Below are positions 52,509 to 61,528 of a DNA stretch of 64,000 nt, piece after piece; within the stretch, counting starts at the first letter, position 1; every line of letters begins with the position of its first letter. Where the stretch lies: the NCBI GenBank assembly GCA_050157065.1, contig CP189573.1; one strand, 5' to 3'. The stretch comes from Avipropionibacterium sp050157065 (GTDB lineage Bacteria; Actinomycetota; Actinomycetes; Propionibacteriales; Propionibacteriaceae). Position numbers and translations under genes: made by a program. A model generated the notes under the pieces. That model was not told where the DNA came from. It was given only the letters and a program-made list of their open reading frames with translations, and ran no database searches.

Positions 52509-53333
52509 ATGACCGAGACACCTGGCGACGCCGACAACGAGAACCCCGAGCGAACGGCGGGAGGGCAACCGATCATTCGGAGCACCGACCGGCGTGACCT
52601 CGGCGCACCCGCCATGGTGTCCGAAGAAGTGGAGGCCGCCCGGGAGGCCCACCTGACCAAGCACCTGGGCGAGGAGTTCCACATCCTCCACGAGGTTCTC
52701 AGTTCGGGCATCCACCTCGACGTCCACGTGTTCGCGCCCACCGATCGGATCCCCTACTTGACTCTGGTCACCTCGGGCATGTCTGATCTGCCGATGTCCG
52801 TGCCGGCAGGACTGGAGTCTCGGTCACGCTTGGAGCTCATGCTGGGCCTGCCGTCTGATTGGCCCGGGCTGAGCCCCGTCGGCCGCGACAACACCGACGA
52901 CGACACAGCTACAGGCACAGGCACAGGTACCGGCACCAGTGCCGCCGACGGCCAGATCGACCAGGGCCCCTTGGGAGACGAGCGCAACTACTGGCCCATC
53001 CGACTCCTCAAGGATCTCGCCCGACTGCCCCACGACTACGCCACCTGGCTGAGCTGGGGACACAGCATCCCCAACGGCGACCCGGCGCAGCCGTACGCCG
53101 AGGAAGTGCCCTTCACCGGCGCCATCATCGGCCCACCCCTCGGGTATCCGGTGGAGCTGATGCGCGCCGAAACGGCCCTCGGGCGAATCAACTACCTCGC
53201 CGTGCTTCCCGTGACCTCCGCCGAGATGGAGTTCAAGATCAGCTCACCGCAAGGCGCTGACGAACTCATCGACCGGATGGCAGCAGCCAGGGTGACCGCG
53301 GTCGTCGATCCGGGGCGCCGGGACCTCAGCTGA
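52509..53333 (+). CDS. Suppressor-of-fused (SUFU) domain protein
   Basis: A 274-residue protein resembling bacterial SUFU-domain proteins: EEFHILHEVLSSGIHLDVHV, LTLVTSGMSDLPMSVPAG, RSRLELMLGLPSDWPG, RNYWPIRLLKDLARLPHDYA and NYLAVLPVTSAEMEFKISSP. Bacterial members often act as immunity proteins in toxin systems, but no toxin gene is adjacent here. A hexanucleotide-derived TGTGTGT stretch (about residue 135-145) is a likely linker. It follows the HNH pseudogene by 36 bases. Confidence 0.82.
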   Translation: MTETPGDADNENPERTAGGQPIIRSTDRRDLGAPAMVSEEVEAAREAHLTKHLGEEFHILHEVLSSGIHLDVHVFAPTDRIPYLTLVTSGMSDLPMSVPAGLESRSRLELMLGLPSDWPGLSPVGRDNTDDDTATGTGTGTGTSAADGQIDQGPLGDERNYWPIRLLKDLARLPHDYATWLSWGHSIPNGDPAQPYAEEVPFTGAIIGPPLGYPVELMRAETALGRINYLAVLPVTSAEMEFKISSPQGADELIDRMAAARVTAVVDPGRRDLS

Positions 53334-53339
53334 GCCCGG

Positions 53340-54047
53340 TCACAGATCCTGCAGGGCGTCGAGGCGCTCCCCCAACCCCGCGTGGCGGCCCGACCGGTGA
53401 GCCAGCGCCACTGCGCCGAGTTGGCTGCTCACCCCGAGCCGCCCCATCAGGGTACGGATCTGGGACCGGACCGTCGGGAGTGAACGTGACCCTTCCATCG
53501 CGATCATGAACGCCGGGTGACCATGGATCAGCCCGCCCAGCACTTCGCGCTCACGATGTGTCAACTCCGAAAGGGCATGGAACTCGGCGGCGCGGGCACG
53601 GACGCCGGCAACCACCCGTACCGCCGCGTCCCGAGACCGTGCAGCCGGACGGTCGGCGCGCAGCTCCCCTTCGATCCACGCCAACAGCGTCAGGAAGGGT
53701 ACGTCGCAGTTCAGCACGGTCGCACCGCGCAGTGCATGATGGATCAGCGCTGCCTCACTGCGCAGCGAGCCGACGGCTATCACCCGACCACCACCAGCAC
53801 CGCCACGACCTGCACCGCCACGACAAGCACCGCCACGACCAGAACCGCCATCACCGCCACCTGCTGACGACTGCGATGTTGCCGGCGGTGACCACGGGCG
53901 TCCTTGGTCGTCCTCAACGAGAATGACCGTGGCAACTGATTCACCGGCGCCGGATTCCGACGCCACTGCCCAGCCGTGCTCGATCAGCGCGGCACGCAGT
54001 GCCGCGCCCAGTGCCGACCCGGGTGCCCCGGTCACGACCACGACCAT
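53340..54047 (-). CDS. LuxR-type transcriptional regulator, atypical
   Basis: A 235-residue protein from ATG 54047 (GTG 54098 is a longer alternative). Its C-terminus is a LuxR helix-turn-helix (ALSELTHREREVLGGLIHGH, residues 175-235) ending in LGVSSQLGAVALAHRSG. The N-terminal half looks like a degenerate receiver or Rossmann fold (MVVVVTGAPGSALGAALRAA) broken by a Gly/Arg/Ala-rich linker of about 26 residues at 60-90. No phosphorylation Asp is obvious. It is divergent from the unrecognised gene at 54524 and probably regulates it. Confidence 0.75.
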   Translation of the reverse strand: MVVVVTGAPGSALGAALRAALIEHGWAVASESGAGESVATVILVEDDQGRPWSPPATSQSSAGGGDGGSGRGGACRGGAGRGGAGGGRVIAVGSLRSEAALIHHALRGATVLNCDVPFLTLLAWIEGELRADRPAARSRDAAVRVVAGVRARAAEFHALSELTHREREVLGGLIHGHPAFMIAMEGSRSLPTVRSQIRTLMGRLGVSSQLGAVALAHRSGRHAGLGERLDALQDL

Positions 54048-54242
54048 CGTTCTGTGCGCGTTCGTAACAGGGCGACACCTGCTGGTGTCGCCGAGCACGA
54101 GCCGCTCGACGAGCCACGATGCGGTGCCTCCTGTGACGTCCCGGCATCGGAGAGTGCCGGGCCCGTTGCGCGTCAGGTCAAGGGTCTGCCGGGAAGCGGT
54201 GGCAGTGTGACGGGTTCATTCATCCGCCGAGCTGCCGACCGT

Positions 54243-54313
54243 GTGGGAGTCGCGCTTGAGGAGTCGCGCTCGTGGGAGCCACGCTTGAGGGAGTCGCGCT
54301 CGTGGGAGTTGCG
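54243..54313. repeat. Tandem repeat of about 30 bases
   Basis: Two and a third imperfect copies of a unit containing GAGTCGCGCTCGTGGGAG (54262-54279 and 54291-54308). Confidence 0.8.
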
Positions 54314-54425
54314 TAGGTGGGGGGCATGGGCTGAGTTTCCCATAAGGACTTCTGCTGGCGAACCGCCGGTCCACACGGACATCCGCCCCGACACCGGAGG
54401 GCTCGCCGCCCCGAGAGGTCGCGAG

Positions 54426-54443
54426 TTCATCACTATTGATGAA
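54426..54443. promoter_or_regulatory. Palindrome TTCATCA-CTAT-TGATGAA
   Basis: A perfect 7-bp dyad with a four-base centre in an AT-rich patch about 80 bases before the gene at 54524. Its position between a divergent LuxR-type gene and its likely target suggests an operator. Confidence 0.6.
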
Positions 54444-54523
54444 GAAACATCACCTCCGGAATCACCAGACTTGGCTTCAACGACGTACCGCAACAGCGGG
54501 GTCCCCCTCCGAAGGAGAAAGCC

Positions 54524-55441
54524 ATGCATTTCGTCAGAGTCGAGAAGAACGACAACTCGGCACCCACCGAAGCACAACTCACCGAGGCCATGAATGACTG
54601 CGGTGGCACCGTCGTCAGCGTGGAGGGCAACAACAGCGCCAGGACGGTTCACTTCACCGGTGACGTCAACCACACCGAGTACGAGAACAAGCTGCAGGAG
54701 ATCGTCCCCAACGCCCGACGCACGAGCTGGAACTTCGTGTGGGCCGACGGGTTGGGCACGGCCGTGGCCAAGGCTGCCCAACAGGACGTGCTGGACTTCG
54801 TCCAGACGGCCCAGCTGCTGAGCGTGGCCGCCGCCGCCTCGGAGAAGTCAGTCCGGATCGAGGTTGCGGCCGACGACCTGGAGAAGCTGAAGCAGGCGAA
54901 GTACCGGCTGTGCTTCGCCAAGAAGGTCGGCGATTCCGCCTACAACGTCGTCTGGCAGGCGTACGACAAGTACCTGGCGTCCAACACGTTCAGCTGGACG
55001 CCGCAGTACGAGCTCTTCGGCAGCAACACCTTCGAGGAGAACGTCCAGGTCTTCGTGTCCACGAACAAGGTGCGGATCGGCCTGGGTGAGACGGCCGAGC
55101 TCAACTCCAGTGGCAACCTCGGCCCTGCCTACACCGGCGGCCCCGCCACCGCGTTCACCATGGTGAACGACTACGGATCGATCCATCCCGGGGTGAACCA
55201 GATCTCCACCAGCAGCATGGGGACGACCCAGTCCACCCCGATCTACGTCGCGGAGAACGCGATCGTCGAAGGTTCGACCGTACTCACCCCGGTCGAGAAG
55301 GTACTCGTCTGGTTCCAGCAGGACATCCAGACCAGCACCATGTTCAGCTCGGCCCGATCCAAGTCGATCGAAGTCGACCTGACCCAGAAAAACAGTGCCG
55401 TCCAGCTCTACTCCAACGGCGCATGGTCGACCCCGGCCTGA
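54524..55441 (+). CDS. Unrecognised protein next to tail-collar gene
   Basis: A 305-residue protein with no signal peptide. The N-terminal 80 residues (FVRVEKNDNSAPTEAQLTEA, VEGNNSARTVHFTGD) look like a small alpha/beta domain. The C-terminal half is beta-rich with aromatic motifs (NTFSWTPQYELFGSNTF, TPVEKVLVWFQQDIQTSTMF). It ends IEVDLTQKNSAVQLYSNGAW-STPA, and a remnant of the same ending follows out of frame. A strong ribosome site (GAAGGAG six bases before ATG) implies expression. I cannot assign a family. Confidence 0.7.
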   Translation: MHFVRVEKNDNSAPTEAQLTEAMNDCGGTVVSVEGNNSARTVHFTGDVNHTEYENKLQEIVPNARRTSWNFVWADGLGTAVAKAAQQDVLDFVQTAQLLSVAAAASEKSVRIEVAADDLEKLKQAKYRLCFAKKVGDSAYNVVWQAYDKYLASNTFSWTPQYELFGSNTFEENVQVFVSTNKVRIGLGETAELNSSGNLGPAYTGGPATAFTMVNDYGSIHPGVNQISTSSMGTTQSTPIYVAENAIVEGSTVLTPVEKVLVWFQQDIQTSTMFSSARSKSIEVDLTQKNSAVQLYSNGAWSTPA

Positions 55442-55547
55442 GCAGGAAGCCTGGTCGCTCGCCGTCGAGATCGACATGAGCTGGCAGGACACGACCACCC
55501 GCCGCTACGAGCAGGGCAGGTGGACCACCCCACGGCCGACGCCGTGA
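55440..55547 (+). pseudogene. Second copy of the C-terminal end of the preceding protein
   Basis: In the +1 frame immediately after the stop, 35 codons read ...SLAVEIDMSWQ..., then ...RYEQGRWTTPRPTP and TGA (55545-55547). Aligned without gaps to the preceding C-terminus, V-E-I-D/I-E-V-D, Y..G.W and TP positions match. It is either a degenerate duplicate or the true end after a frameshift. An internal ATG (55476) has no good ribosome site. Confidence 0.6.
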
Positions 55548-55550
55548 CGC

Positions 55551-55599
55551 ACACGACCCGTGATGCCCACAACCGTGATGCCCCACAACCCGTGATGCC
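55551..55599. repeat. Triplicated 16-17 base repeat
   Basis: Three imperfect copies of CACAACCCGTGATGCC between the remnant and the tail-collar gene. Confidence 0.85.
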
Positions 55600-55612
55600 C
55601 AACGATTGACCC

Positions 55613-55654
55613 GCCACGGCAGCCGCTCGCCTCACCGCGGGCGGCTGTCGTGGC
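55613..55654 (+). terminator. Hairpin terminator upstream of the tail-collar gene
   Basis: A 14-bp stem with one G-U-type mismatch (55613-55626 with 55641-55654) and a 14-base loop, 66 bases past the remnant stop. It may end transcription from 54524 or regulate the next gene. Confidence 0.65.
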
Positions 55655-55681
55655 CACGTTGCCCCCGAAGGAATGATCATC

Positions 55682-56275
55682 ATGACTTTCTCCTTGCCCG
55701 TCGGAACCATCTGTCCCTTCGCCGGACAGGTTCTTCCAGTCGTCAGCCCCCAGAACGGCACCTGGCAGGACAGCAGTTGTGCTGCCGAGGTTCCCGCCCC
55801 CGCCACCCCCGTACCGGATGTCCCCACCAACCACCTCGAGGACCAGGGCTGGATGCTCTGCAACGGCAGGTGGCTTGGCACCGAGGCCTTCCCGGAACTG
55901 TTCGCAGTACTCGGAAACCTCTACGGCACAAGGGATGCCGGCGGATCACCCCAGTTCCGGCTCCCCGACTACCGCGGCGTGTTCCTCCGCGGGTTCGACG
56001 GCGGCGCCGGGCTCGACCCGGACGCCGACAGCCGGATCGCGCCGACCGGATCCGGGACCCTCAACGCGGTGGGTTCCTTCCAGTGCGATGCACTGCAGGA
56101 GCACACCCACCGCTACGACACGGGGAACCCGGCCGGGGTGTCCCAGCAGGGCCAGGCCAGCAGCATCACGACCACCAACAAGGAGTCCACACCACCGGTG
56201 GAACCGGCCCGGGTGTCCAAGCACGAGACCAGGCCCAAGAACATCGCGGTGAACTACATCATCAGGTTCCGCTGA
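55682..56275 (+). CDS. Phage tail collar domain protein (microcystin-dependent protein family)
   Basis: A 197-residue protein with a collar fold: LPVGTICPFAGQVLPVVSPQ, then GWMLCNGRWLGTEAFPELFA, LYGTRDAGGSPQFRLPDYRG and FLRGFDGGAGLDPDADSR, and the ending RPKNIAVNYIIRFR. Such proteins trimerise and occur in phage tails and as stand-alone bacterial genes. ATG 55682 has GAAGGA nine bases upstream. It is convergent with the citrate synthase gene, eight bases away. No other tail gene is nearby. Confidence 0.85.
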   Translation: MTFSLPVGTICPFAGQVLPVVSPQNGTWQDSSCAAEVPAPATPVPDVPTNHLEDQGWMLCNGRWLGTEAFPELFAVLGNLYGTRDAGGSPQFRLPDYRGVFLRGFDGGAGLDPDADSRIAPTGSGTLNAVGSFQCDALQEHTHRYDTGNPAGVSQQGQASSITTTNKESTPPVEPARVSKHETRPKNIAVNYIIRFR

Positions 56276-56283
56276 ATCCGGAG

Positions 56284-57384
56284 TCAGGCACCCCAGGCCG
56301 ACTGCCAGCCCGGCACCTCGGCCGCGGGGCGGCTGGTCGGGCCCGCGTACGCCGCGGAGGGCCGGATCAGTCGTCCGGTCCGCTTCTCCTCCAGGATGTG
56401 TGCCGACCAGCCCGCCGTACGGGCGCAGGTGAACATCGAGGTGAACATGTGCGGCGGCACCTCGGCGAAGTCGAGCACGATCGCCGCCCAGAACTCGACG
56501 TTGGTCTCCAGCACACGATCGGGCCGACGCTCCCGCAACTCGGCGAGCGCGGCCTGCTCGAGCGCCTCGGCGACCTCGTACCTCGGTGCGGCCAGTTCCT
56601 TCGCGGTCCGTCGCAGCACCCGCGCCCGCGGGTCCTCGGCCCGGTAGACGCGGTGACCGAAGCCCATCAGGCGTTCCTTGTTGTCCAGCAGCTGCTTCAC
56701 GTACGCGCGGGCGTCACCGGTCTGCTCGACCTGCTCGATCATGTGCAGCACCCGTGACGGCGCCCCACCGTGCAGTGGCCCACTCATCGCACCGATCGCA
56801 CCCGACAACGCGGCTGCCACGTCGGCTCCGGTCGAGGTGATCACCCGAGCGGTGAAGGTGGAGGCGTTCATGCCGTGCTCGGCGGCCGAACTCCAGTACG
56901 AGTCGACGGCGCGGACGTGCTTGGGGTCCGGTTCGCCCCGCCACCTGATCATGAACCGTTCGGCGATCGTGGCGCCCTCGTCGACCCGTGCCTGTGGCAC
57001 CGCCGGCTGGTCGGCACGCGCGGACTGGGCGATGAACGACAACGCGGTCACCGCGGTCCGGGCCAGGTCGGCACGGACCTGGGTGTCGTCGATGTCGTAC
57101 GACTGCCCGAGACCCCACAGCGGTGCCAGTTGGGCCACCCCGGACTGGGCGTCCACCCGGACGTCACCGGTGCGGACCGGTAGTTCCAGCGGTTCGGCCG
57201 GTGGCAGGCCCGGGTCGTAGGAACCGTCGACCAGCAGTCCCCACACGTTCTCGAACGGCACCCGGCCGACGAGTTCGTTGATGTCGACGCCGCGGTAGCG
57301 GAGGGCGGAGCCTTCCTTGTCCGGTTCGGCGATCTGGGTCTCGAAGGCGATGACGCCTTCCAGTCCGTGCTGTACCTCGGTCAT
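56284..57384 (-). CDS. Citrate synthase 2-like protein
   Basis: A 366-residue short-form citrate synthase: ALRYRGVDINELVGRVPFEN, the His motifs SGPLHGGAPSRVLHM (about residue 215) and GFGHRVYRAEDPRARVL (about 250), then VLDFAEVPPHMFTSMF with the Asp. It resembles actinobacterial CitA/citrate synthase 2 or 2-methylcitrate synthase and cannot be told apart from these. ATG 57384 follows GGAGGATTCC. Confidence 0.88.
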   Translation of the reverse strand: MTEVQHGLEGVIAFETQIAEPDKEGSALRYRGVDINELVGRVPFENVWGLLVDGSYDPGLPPAEPLELPVRTGDVRVDAQSGVAQLAPLWGLGQSYDIDDTQVRADLARTAVTALSFIAQSARADQPAVPQARVDEGATIAERFMIRWRGEPDPKHVRAVDSYWSSAAEHGMNASTFTARVITSTGADVAAALSGAIGAMSGPLHGGAPSRVLHMIEQVEQTGDARAYVKQLLDNKERLMGFGHRVYRAEDPRARVLRRTAKELAAPRYEVAEALEQAALAELRERRPDRVLETNVEFWAAIVLDFAEVPPHMFTSMFTCARTAGWSAHILEEKRTGRLIRPSAAYAGPTSRPAAEVPGWQSAWGA

Positions 57385-57420
57385 GGAATCCTCCGGTTCG
57401 TAGGTCCGCAGTGGGTCGGC

Positions 57421-58401
57421 TCAGGACGTTCGGCTCACCACGGTGGTGCACAGTTCGGCCAGCGCATCCCGGGCGGGGATCGCCGGCAGGTCGGCAAGCA
57501 GGGTGCGGGTACGTTCGGCGCGTCGGACCACCTCGGCGCGGGCCTGGTCGATCGCCGGGTGCTGGCGCAGCAGCCCGATCGCCCTGGCCAGTACGGCGTC
57601 GTCGGACAGGTCGCCGTCCATCAGCGCGAGCAGTTCGGCATCCTCGGGACGGCCCGCCTGCCGGACCAGCAGCGTCGGCAGGGTCGGCACCCGTTCGCGC
57701 AGGTCGGTGCCGGGCGCCTTGCCGGTGTCGTCGCTGGTGATGTCGATGATGTCGTCGCTCAGCTGGAAGACGGTGCCGATCTGCTCACCGAACTCCGCCA
57801 TCGCCTGCTGGGTCGCGGTGTCGGCCCCGGCGACCTTGGCGCCGAGCAGTGCCGAGGTCGAGATCAGCGAGGCGGTCTTGTCGGCCACCACGTCGAGGTG
57901 GTGCTGCAGCGGGTCTGCGTCGTCGGCCGGTCCGACGGTCTCGGCGATCTGGCCCTGCACCAGCCGGGCGAAGGTCTCGGCCTGGATCCGTACGGCTTCG
58001 GTCCCCAGCTCCGACACGATCGCCGAGGCACGCGCGAACAGGAAGTCCCCGACCATGATCGCGACCGAGTTCTGCCACTTCTGGTGGGCGCTCAACGCCC
58101 CGCGCCGCCGGTCGGCATCGTCCATCACGTCGTCGTGGTAGAGGCTCGCGACGTGGGTGAGCTCGACCACGACGGCCGCCTTCACCACGTCCTCGGACTC
58201 GTGGTCGGGCCCGAACTGTGAGGCGAGCACGACCAGCATCGGACGGAACCGCTTGCCTCCGGCCGACATGATCCACCGAGCAGCCTCGGTGACCATCGGG
58301 GTGGACGCCTCGGCAGCGGCGAAGAGTCGGTCCTCGATGACGTCGAGGCGTGCGCGTACGACGTCCTCGAAGTCCGACCCGAACTGTGCCGCTGCGACCA
58401 T
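57421..58401 (-). CDS. Long-chain (E)-polyprenyl diphosphate synthase
   Basis: A 326-residue trans-prenyltransferase with the first aspartate-rich motif DDVMDD (YHDDVMDDADRRRG) and the second DDIIDI (QLSDDIIDITSDDTGKAPGT), plus AGGKRFRPMLVVLA at the start. It probably makes the menaquinone side chain (heptaprenyl/octaprenyl-type); chain length is not fixed by the sequence. It follows nuoN by 10 bases, so quinone tail and complex I are co-expressed. Confidence 0.88.
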   Translation of the reverse strand: MVAAAQFGSDFEDVVRARLDVIEDRLFAAAEASTPMVTEAARWIMSAGGKRFRPMLVVLASQFGPDHESEDVVKAAVVVELTHVASLYHDDVMDDADRRRGALSAHQKWQNSVAIMVGDFLFARASAIVSELGTEAVRIQAETFARLVQGQIAETVGPADDADPLQHHLDVVADKTASLISTSALLGAKVAGADTATQQAMAEFGEQIGTVFQLSDDIIDITSDDTGKAPGTDLRERVPTLPTLLVRQAGRPEDAELLALMDGDLSDDAVLARAIGLLRQHPAIDQARAEVVRRAERTRTLLADLPAIPARDALAELCTTVVSRTS

Positions 58402-58411
58402 CGCCCCTCGC

Positions 58412-59992
58412 CTAGCGGACGAACTCGCCGGCCCGGCCGGCGAGCTCCAGCAGCGGGCCGGGGACGACGCCGGCGCCGAGGGTGACCACCACACCGATCG
58501 CCACCGCGATCAGGGTCGGCAGCCCGGCCTCGACGACCTCCGGGCCGTCGGACGGTTCGGAGAAGAACATCGAGACGATGATCCGCAGGTAGAAGAACGC
58601 TGTCACCAGCGAGACCACCACGGCCACCACGACGAGCCAGGCGTAGCCGCCACCCCAGGCCGCGGCGAACACGGCCCACTTGCCGATGAAGCCGCTGGTC
58701 AGTGGAATGCCGGCGAAGCTGAGCAGCAGGAACCCGAAGACGGCCGCGAGCAGCGGTGACTTCTTGCCCAACCCGGCCCAGCCGGCCAGGCTCGTCACCT
58801 CGACGCCCCGCTCGCGGACCATGGTCAGCACGGCGAAGGCGGCGATCGTTGAGACGCCGTAGACCCCCAGGTAGAACAGCACGGCCTGCAGTGAGGTGAT
58901 GGAACCCTCACCGGCTCCGCTGTTGGCCTGGTGGGCGCCCACGAAGGCGGTCAGGATGAACCCGGCATGGGCGATCGAGGAGTAGGCGAGCATCCGCTTC
59001 ACGTCGGTCTGCGTGATCGCGAGCAGGCCACCGACCGCCATCGTCAGCACCGCCACCACGGCCATCGCCGGCTGCCAGTCCCAGCGGGCGGAGCCGAGGG
59101 CCACGTAGAACACCCGCAGCAGCGCACCGACGGCGGCGATCTTGGTACAGGCCGCCATGAACGCGGTGACCGCGGTGGGGGCGCCGACGTACACGTCCGG
59201 GGTCCAGGCGTGGAACGGCACCGCGCCGACCTTGAACAAGAGGCCGACGCCGAGCAGGCCGAGCCCGGCGATCAGCAACCCGGGCGGCTGCTCGGAGTTG
59301 CGGACCGCGGTGTTGATCGCCTCGTAGGTGAACGAGCCGGCGAAGCCGTACAGCAACGCGATGCCGTACAGGAAGAAGCCGGACGACAGCGCACCCAGCA
59401 GGAAGTACTTCAGCGACGACTCCTGGCTGAGCAGGCGGCGACGACGCGCCATGCCGCACAACAGGTACAGCGGCAGCGAGAGCACCTCGAGCGAGACGAA
59501 CAGGGTCACCAGGTCGTTCGACGCGGGGAAGATCAACATGCCGGTCAGGGCGAGCATGCCGAGCGGGAACACCTCGGTGTGGGCCGAGCCTGCCTCCAGT
59601 GCGTCGGTCTCCGACTGCGTCCCGGGAACCGACGCCACCTGCGGGGCGAACGGGTTGTCGTCGGCGGTCCGCTCGGCGAACAGCAGCAGCGAGAGGCCGC
59701 CCAGCACCAGCAGCATCGCCCACATGAAGTGCGTCGGTCCGTCGATCGCGATCGAGCCGACCGCGTCGACGGTACGGGCACCCGAGCCGGCGTTGATGCC
59801 GACCATGATCAGCGCCGCGGCGATCGCGACGATCACCAGCAGGCCCTGGCTCAGGAAGCGGGCCCGCTTGGGTACGAAGGCCTCGATGCCGACGCCGATC
59901 ACGCTGGCGAGGAACACGATCAGGACAGGCGCCAGCAGCACGTAGTCCAACGTGGGGGTGACGATCTCCATCACCGTGCCGAGAGGGCTCAT
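58412..59992 (-). CDS. nuoN: NADH-quinone oxidoreductase subunit N
   Basis: A 526-residue antiporter-like membrane subunit of complex I, about 14 helices. It shows LVTLFVSLEVLSLPLYLLCG, KVGAVPFHAWTPDVYVGAPT and DVKRMLAYSSIAHAGFILTA. ATG 59992 overlaps the nuoM stop (ATGA). Length is normal. Confidence 0.95.
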   Translation of the reverse strand: MSPLGTVMEIVTPTLDYVLLAPVLIVFLASVIGVGIEAFVPKRARFLSQGLLVIVAIAAALIMVGINAGSGARTVDAVGSIAIDGPTHFMWAMLLVLGGLSLLLFAERTADDNPFAPQVASVPGTQSETDALEAGSAHTEVFPLGMLALTGMLIFPASNDLVTLFVSLEVLSLPLYLLCGMARRRRLLSQESSLKYFLLGALSSGFFLYGIALLYGFAGSFTYEAINTAVRNSEQPPGLLIAGLGLLGVGLLFKVGAVPFHAWTPDVYVGAPTAVTAFMAACTKIAAVGALLRVFYVALGSARWDWQPAMAVVAVLTMAVGGLLAITQTDVKRMLAYSSIAHAGFILTAFVGAHQANSGAGEGSITSLQAVLFYLGVYGVSTIAAFAVLTMVRERGVEVTSLAGWAGLGKKSPLLAAVFGFLLLSFAGIPLTSGFIGKWAVFAAAWGGGYAWLVVVAVVVSLVTAFFYLRIIVSMFFSEPSDGPEVVEAGLPTLIAVAIGVVVTLGAGVVPGPLLELAGRAGEFVR

Positions 59993-61509
59993 CGCGGCTG
60001 CTCCTGCTCATTCGACGGGACGGGGTTCTCGACCCCGACGTGTTGCATGGTCGCTTCCACCGACGGGTTGATCACGTCGAGTGCGGGCTTCGGGAAGAAG
60101 CCGAGCACCAGGATCAGCACGACCAGGGGGATCAGGGCGCCCTTCTCGCGCCCGCTGAGGTCCTCGAAGGCGGCGACCGCCGGCTTGACCGGGCCGGTCA
60201 TCGTCCGCTGGTACATGATCAGGATGTACAGCGCGGCGAGCACCATGCCGAGGACGCCGAACACGGCGAACACCGGGTAGCGGCTGAACGTGCCCGCCAG
60301 CACCATGAACTCACTGACGAACGGTGACAGGCCGGGCAGTGCCAGCGAACTCAGCCCGGCGAACAGGGTGAACCCGGCGAGCCAGGGTGCCACCTTCTGC
60401 ACGCCGCCGAAGTCGCTGATGCCCTGCGATCCGCGGCGGGCGACCAGGTAGCCGACCACCAGGAACAACGCCGTGGTGGAGAAGCCGTGGTTCAGCATGT
60501 AGAACGTCGAGCCGGCCTGCGCCTGGGAGGTGAAGGCGAAGATGCCCATCACGATGAAGCCGAAGTGGCTGACCGAGGTGAAGGCGATCAGGCGGTACAA
60601 GTCCTTCTGACCGATGGCGGCGATGGCGCCGTACAGCACGCTGATCACCGCCAGCACCAGCACGACCGGGGTGGCCCAGGTGCTCGCCTCCGGGAACAGC
60701 CCGAGGCAGAACCGCAACATGCCGAACGTGCCGATCTTGTCGAGCACGCCGACCAGCAACGCCGAGCCACCCGGGGTCGAGTTCTCCGCGGCGTCAGGCA
60801 GCCAGGTGTGGAACGGCACCATCGGGGCCTTGATCGCGAAGGCGATCATGAAGCCGATGAACAGCACCCGTCCGGTGGTCTGGTCGATGTCGAGCTGGGT
60901 CAGCTCCGACAGCAGGTACGTCGGCTGGCCGGCACCGGCGGACACGGCGTACAGGCCGATCACCGCGGCCAACATGATCAACCCGCCGAACAGCGAGAAC
61001 AGCAGGAACTTCATCGCCGCGGCCGAGCGCTTGGCACCGCCGAACGCCCCGATGAGGAAGTACATCGGGATCAGCGTGGCCTCGAAGAAGATGTAGAACA
61101 GCAGCACGTCGGTGGCCAGGAAGGCGAACAGTGCGAAGCTCTCCAGCACCAGCACGAGGGCGAAGAACGCCTTCGAGCCCCAGCGGCCACCGCCGGCGTA
61201 GTCGGCGTCGTCCCACGAGCCGAGCAGCACGACCGGGGTCAGGATGGCGGTCAACAGCACCAGGGTGAGCCCGATCCCGTCGACGCCCACGGCGTAGTGG
61301 AAGCCGAGGCTCGGCACCCACGGGACCACCTCGTTGAACTGCATCCCGCCGGCCGGGTCGAACATCACCAGCACGACGACGGCCAGCACCAGTGTCACCA
61401 ACGACGTCAGCAGACCGACCACTCGGGCCGAGGCGTCACCGGCCAGCAGCAACAGCACGGCGCCGACGAGCGGCACCAGTGCGAGCACGGTGAGAATGGG
61501 GAAACCCAC
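59989..61509 (-). CDS. nuoM: NADH-quinone oxidoreductase subunit M
   Basis: A 506-residue proton-pumping subunit with FYIFFEATLIPMYFLIGAFG (Glu), AFAIKAPMVPFHTWLPDAAE (Lys) and QKDLYRLIAFTSVSHFGFIV. GTG 61509 has AGGAGAAG upstream. It sits between nuoL and nuoN in the standard order. Confidence 0.95.
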   Translation of the reverse strand: MGFPILTVLALVPLVGAVLLLLAGDASARVVGLLTSLVTLVLAVVVLVMFDPAGGMQFNEVVPWVPSLGFHYAVGVDGIGLTLVLLTAILTPVVLLGSWDDADYAGGGRWGSKAFFALVLVLESFALFAFLATDVLLFYIFFEATLIPMYFLIGAFGGAKRSAAAMKFLLFSLFGGLIMLAAVIGLYAVSAGAGQPTYLLSELTQLDIDQTTGRVLFIGFMIAFAIKAPMVPFHTWLPDAAENSTPGGSALLVGVLDKIGTFGMLRFCLGLFPEASTWATPVVLVLAVISVLYGAIAAIGQKDLYRLIAFTSVSHFGFIVMGIFAFTSQAQAGSTFYMLNHGFSTTALFLVVGYLVARRGSQGISDFGGVQKVAPWLAGFTLFAGLSSLALPGLSPFVSEFMVLAGTFSRYPVFAVFGVLGMVLAALYILIMYQRTMTGPVKPAVAAFEDLSGREKGALIPLVVLILVLGFFPKPALDVINPSVEATMQHVGVENPVPSNEQEQPR

Positions 61510-61528
61510 GTTCTTCTCCTCCCCTGCC

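Larger units (their letters stand above)
54048..54523. other. Intergenic control region of the tail-collar cassette
   Basis: No gene is supported. The right part holds direct repeats, an AT-rich palindrome and the ribosome site of the gene at 54524 (GAAGGAG). The stretch 54426-54460 is the most AT-rich in the region, which fits a promoter. Confidence 0.6.

Noticed and set aside
55682..56275. Prophage
   Set aside because: One tail-collar gene alone; no capsid, terminase, integrase or other tail genes in the window.
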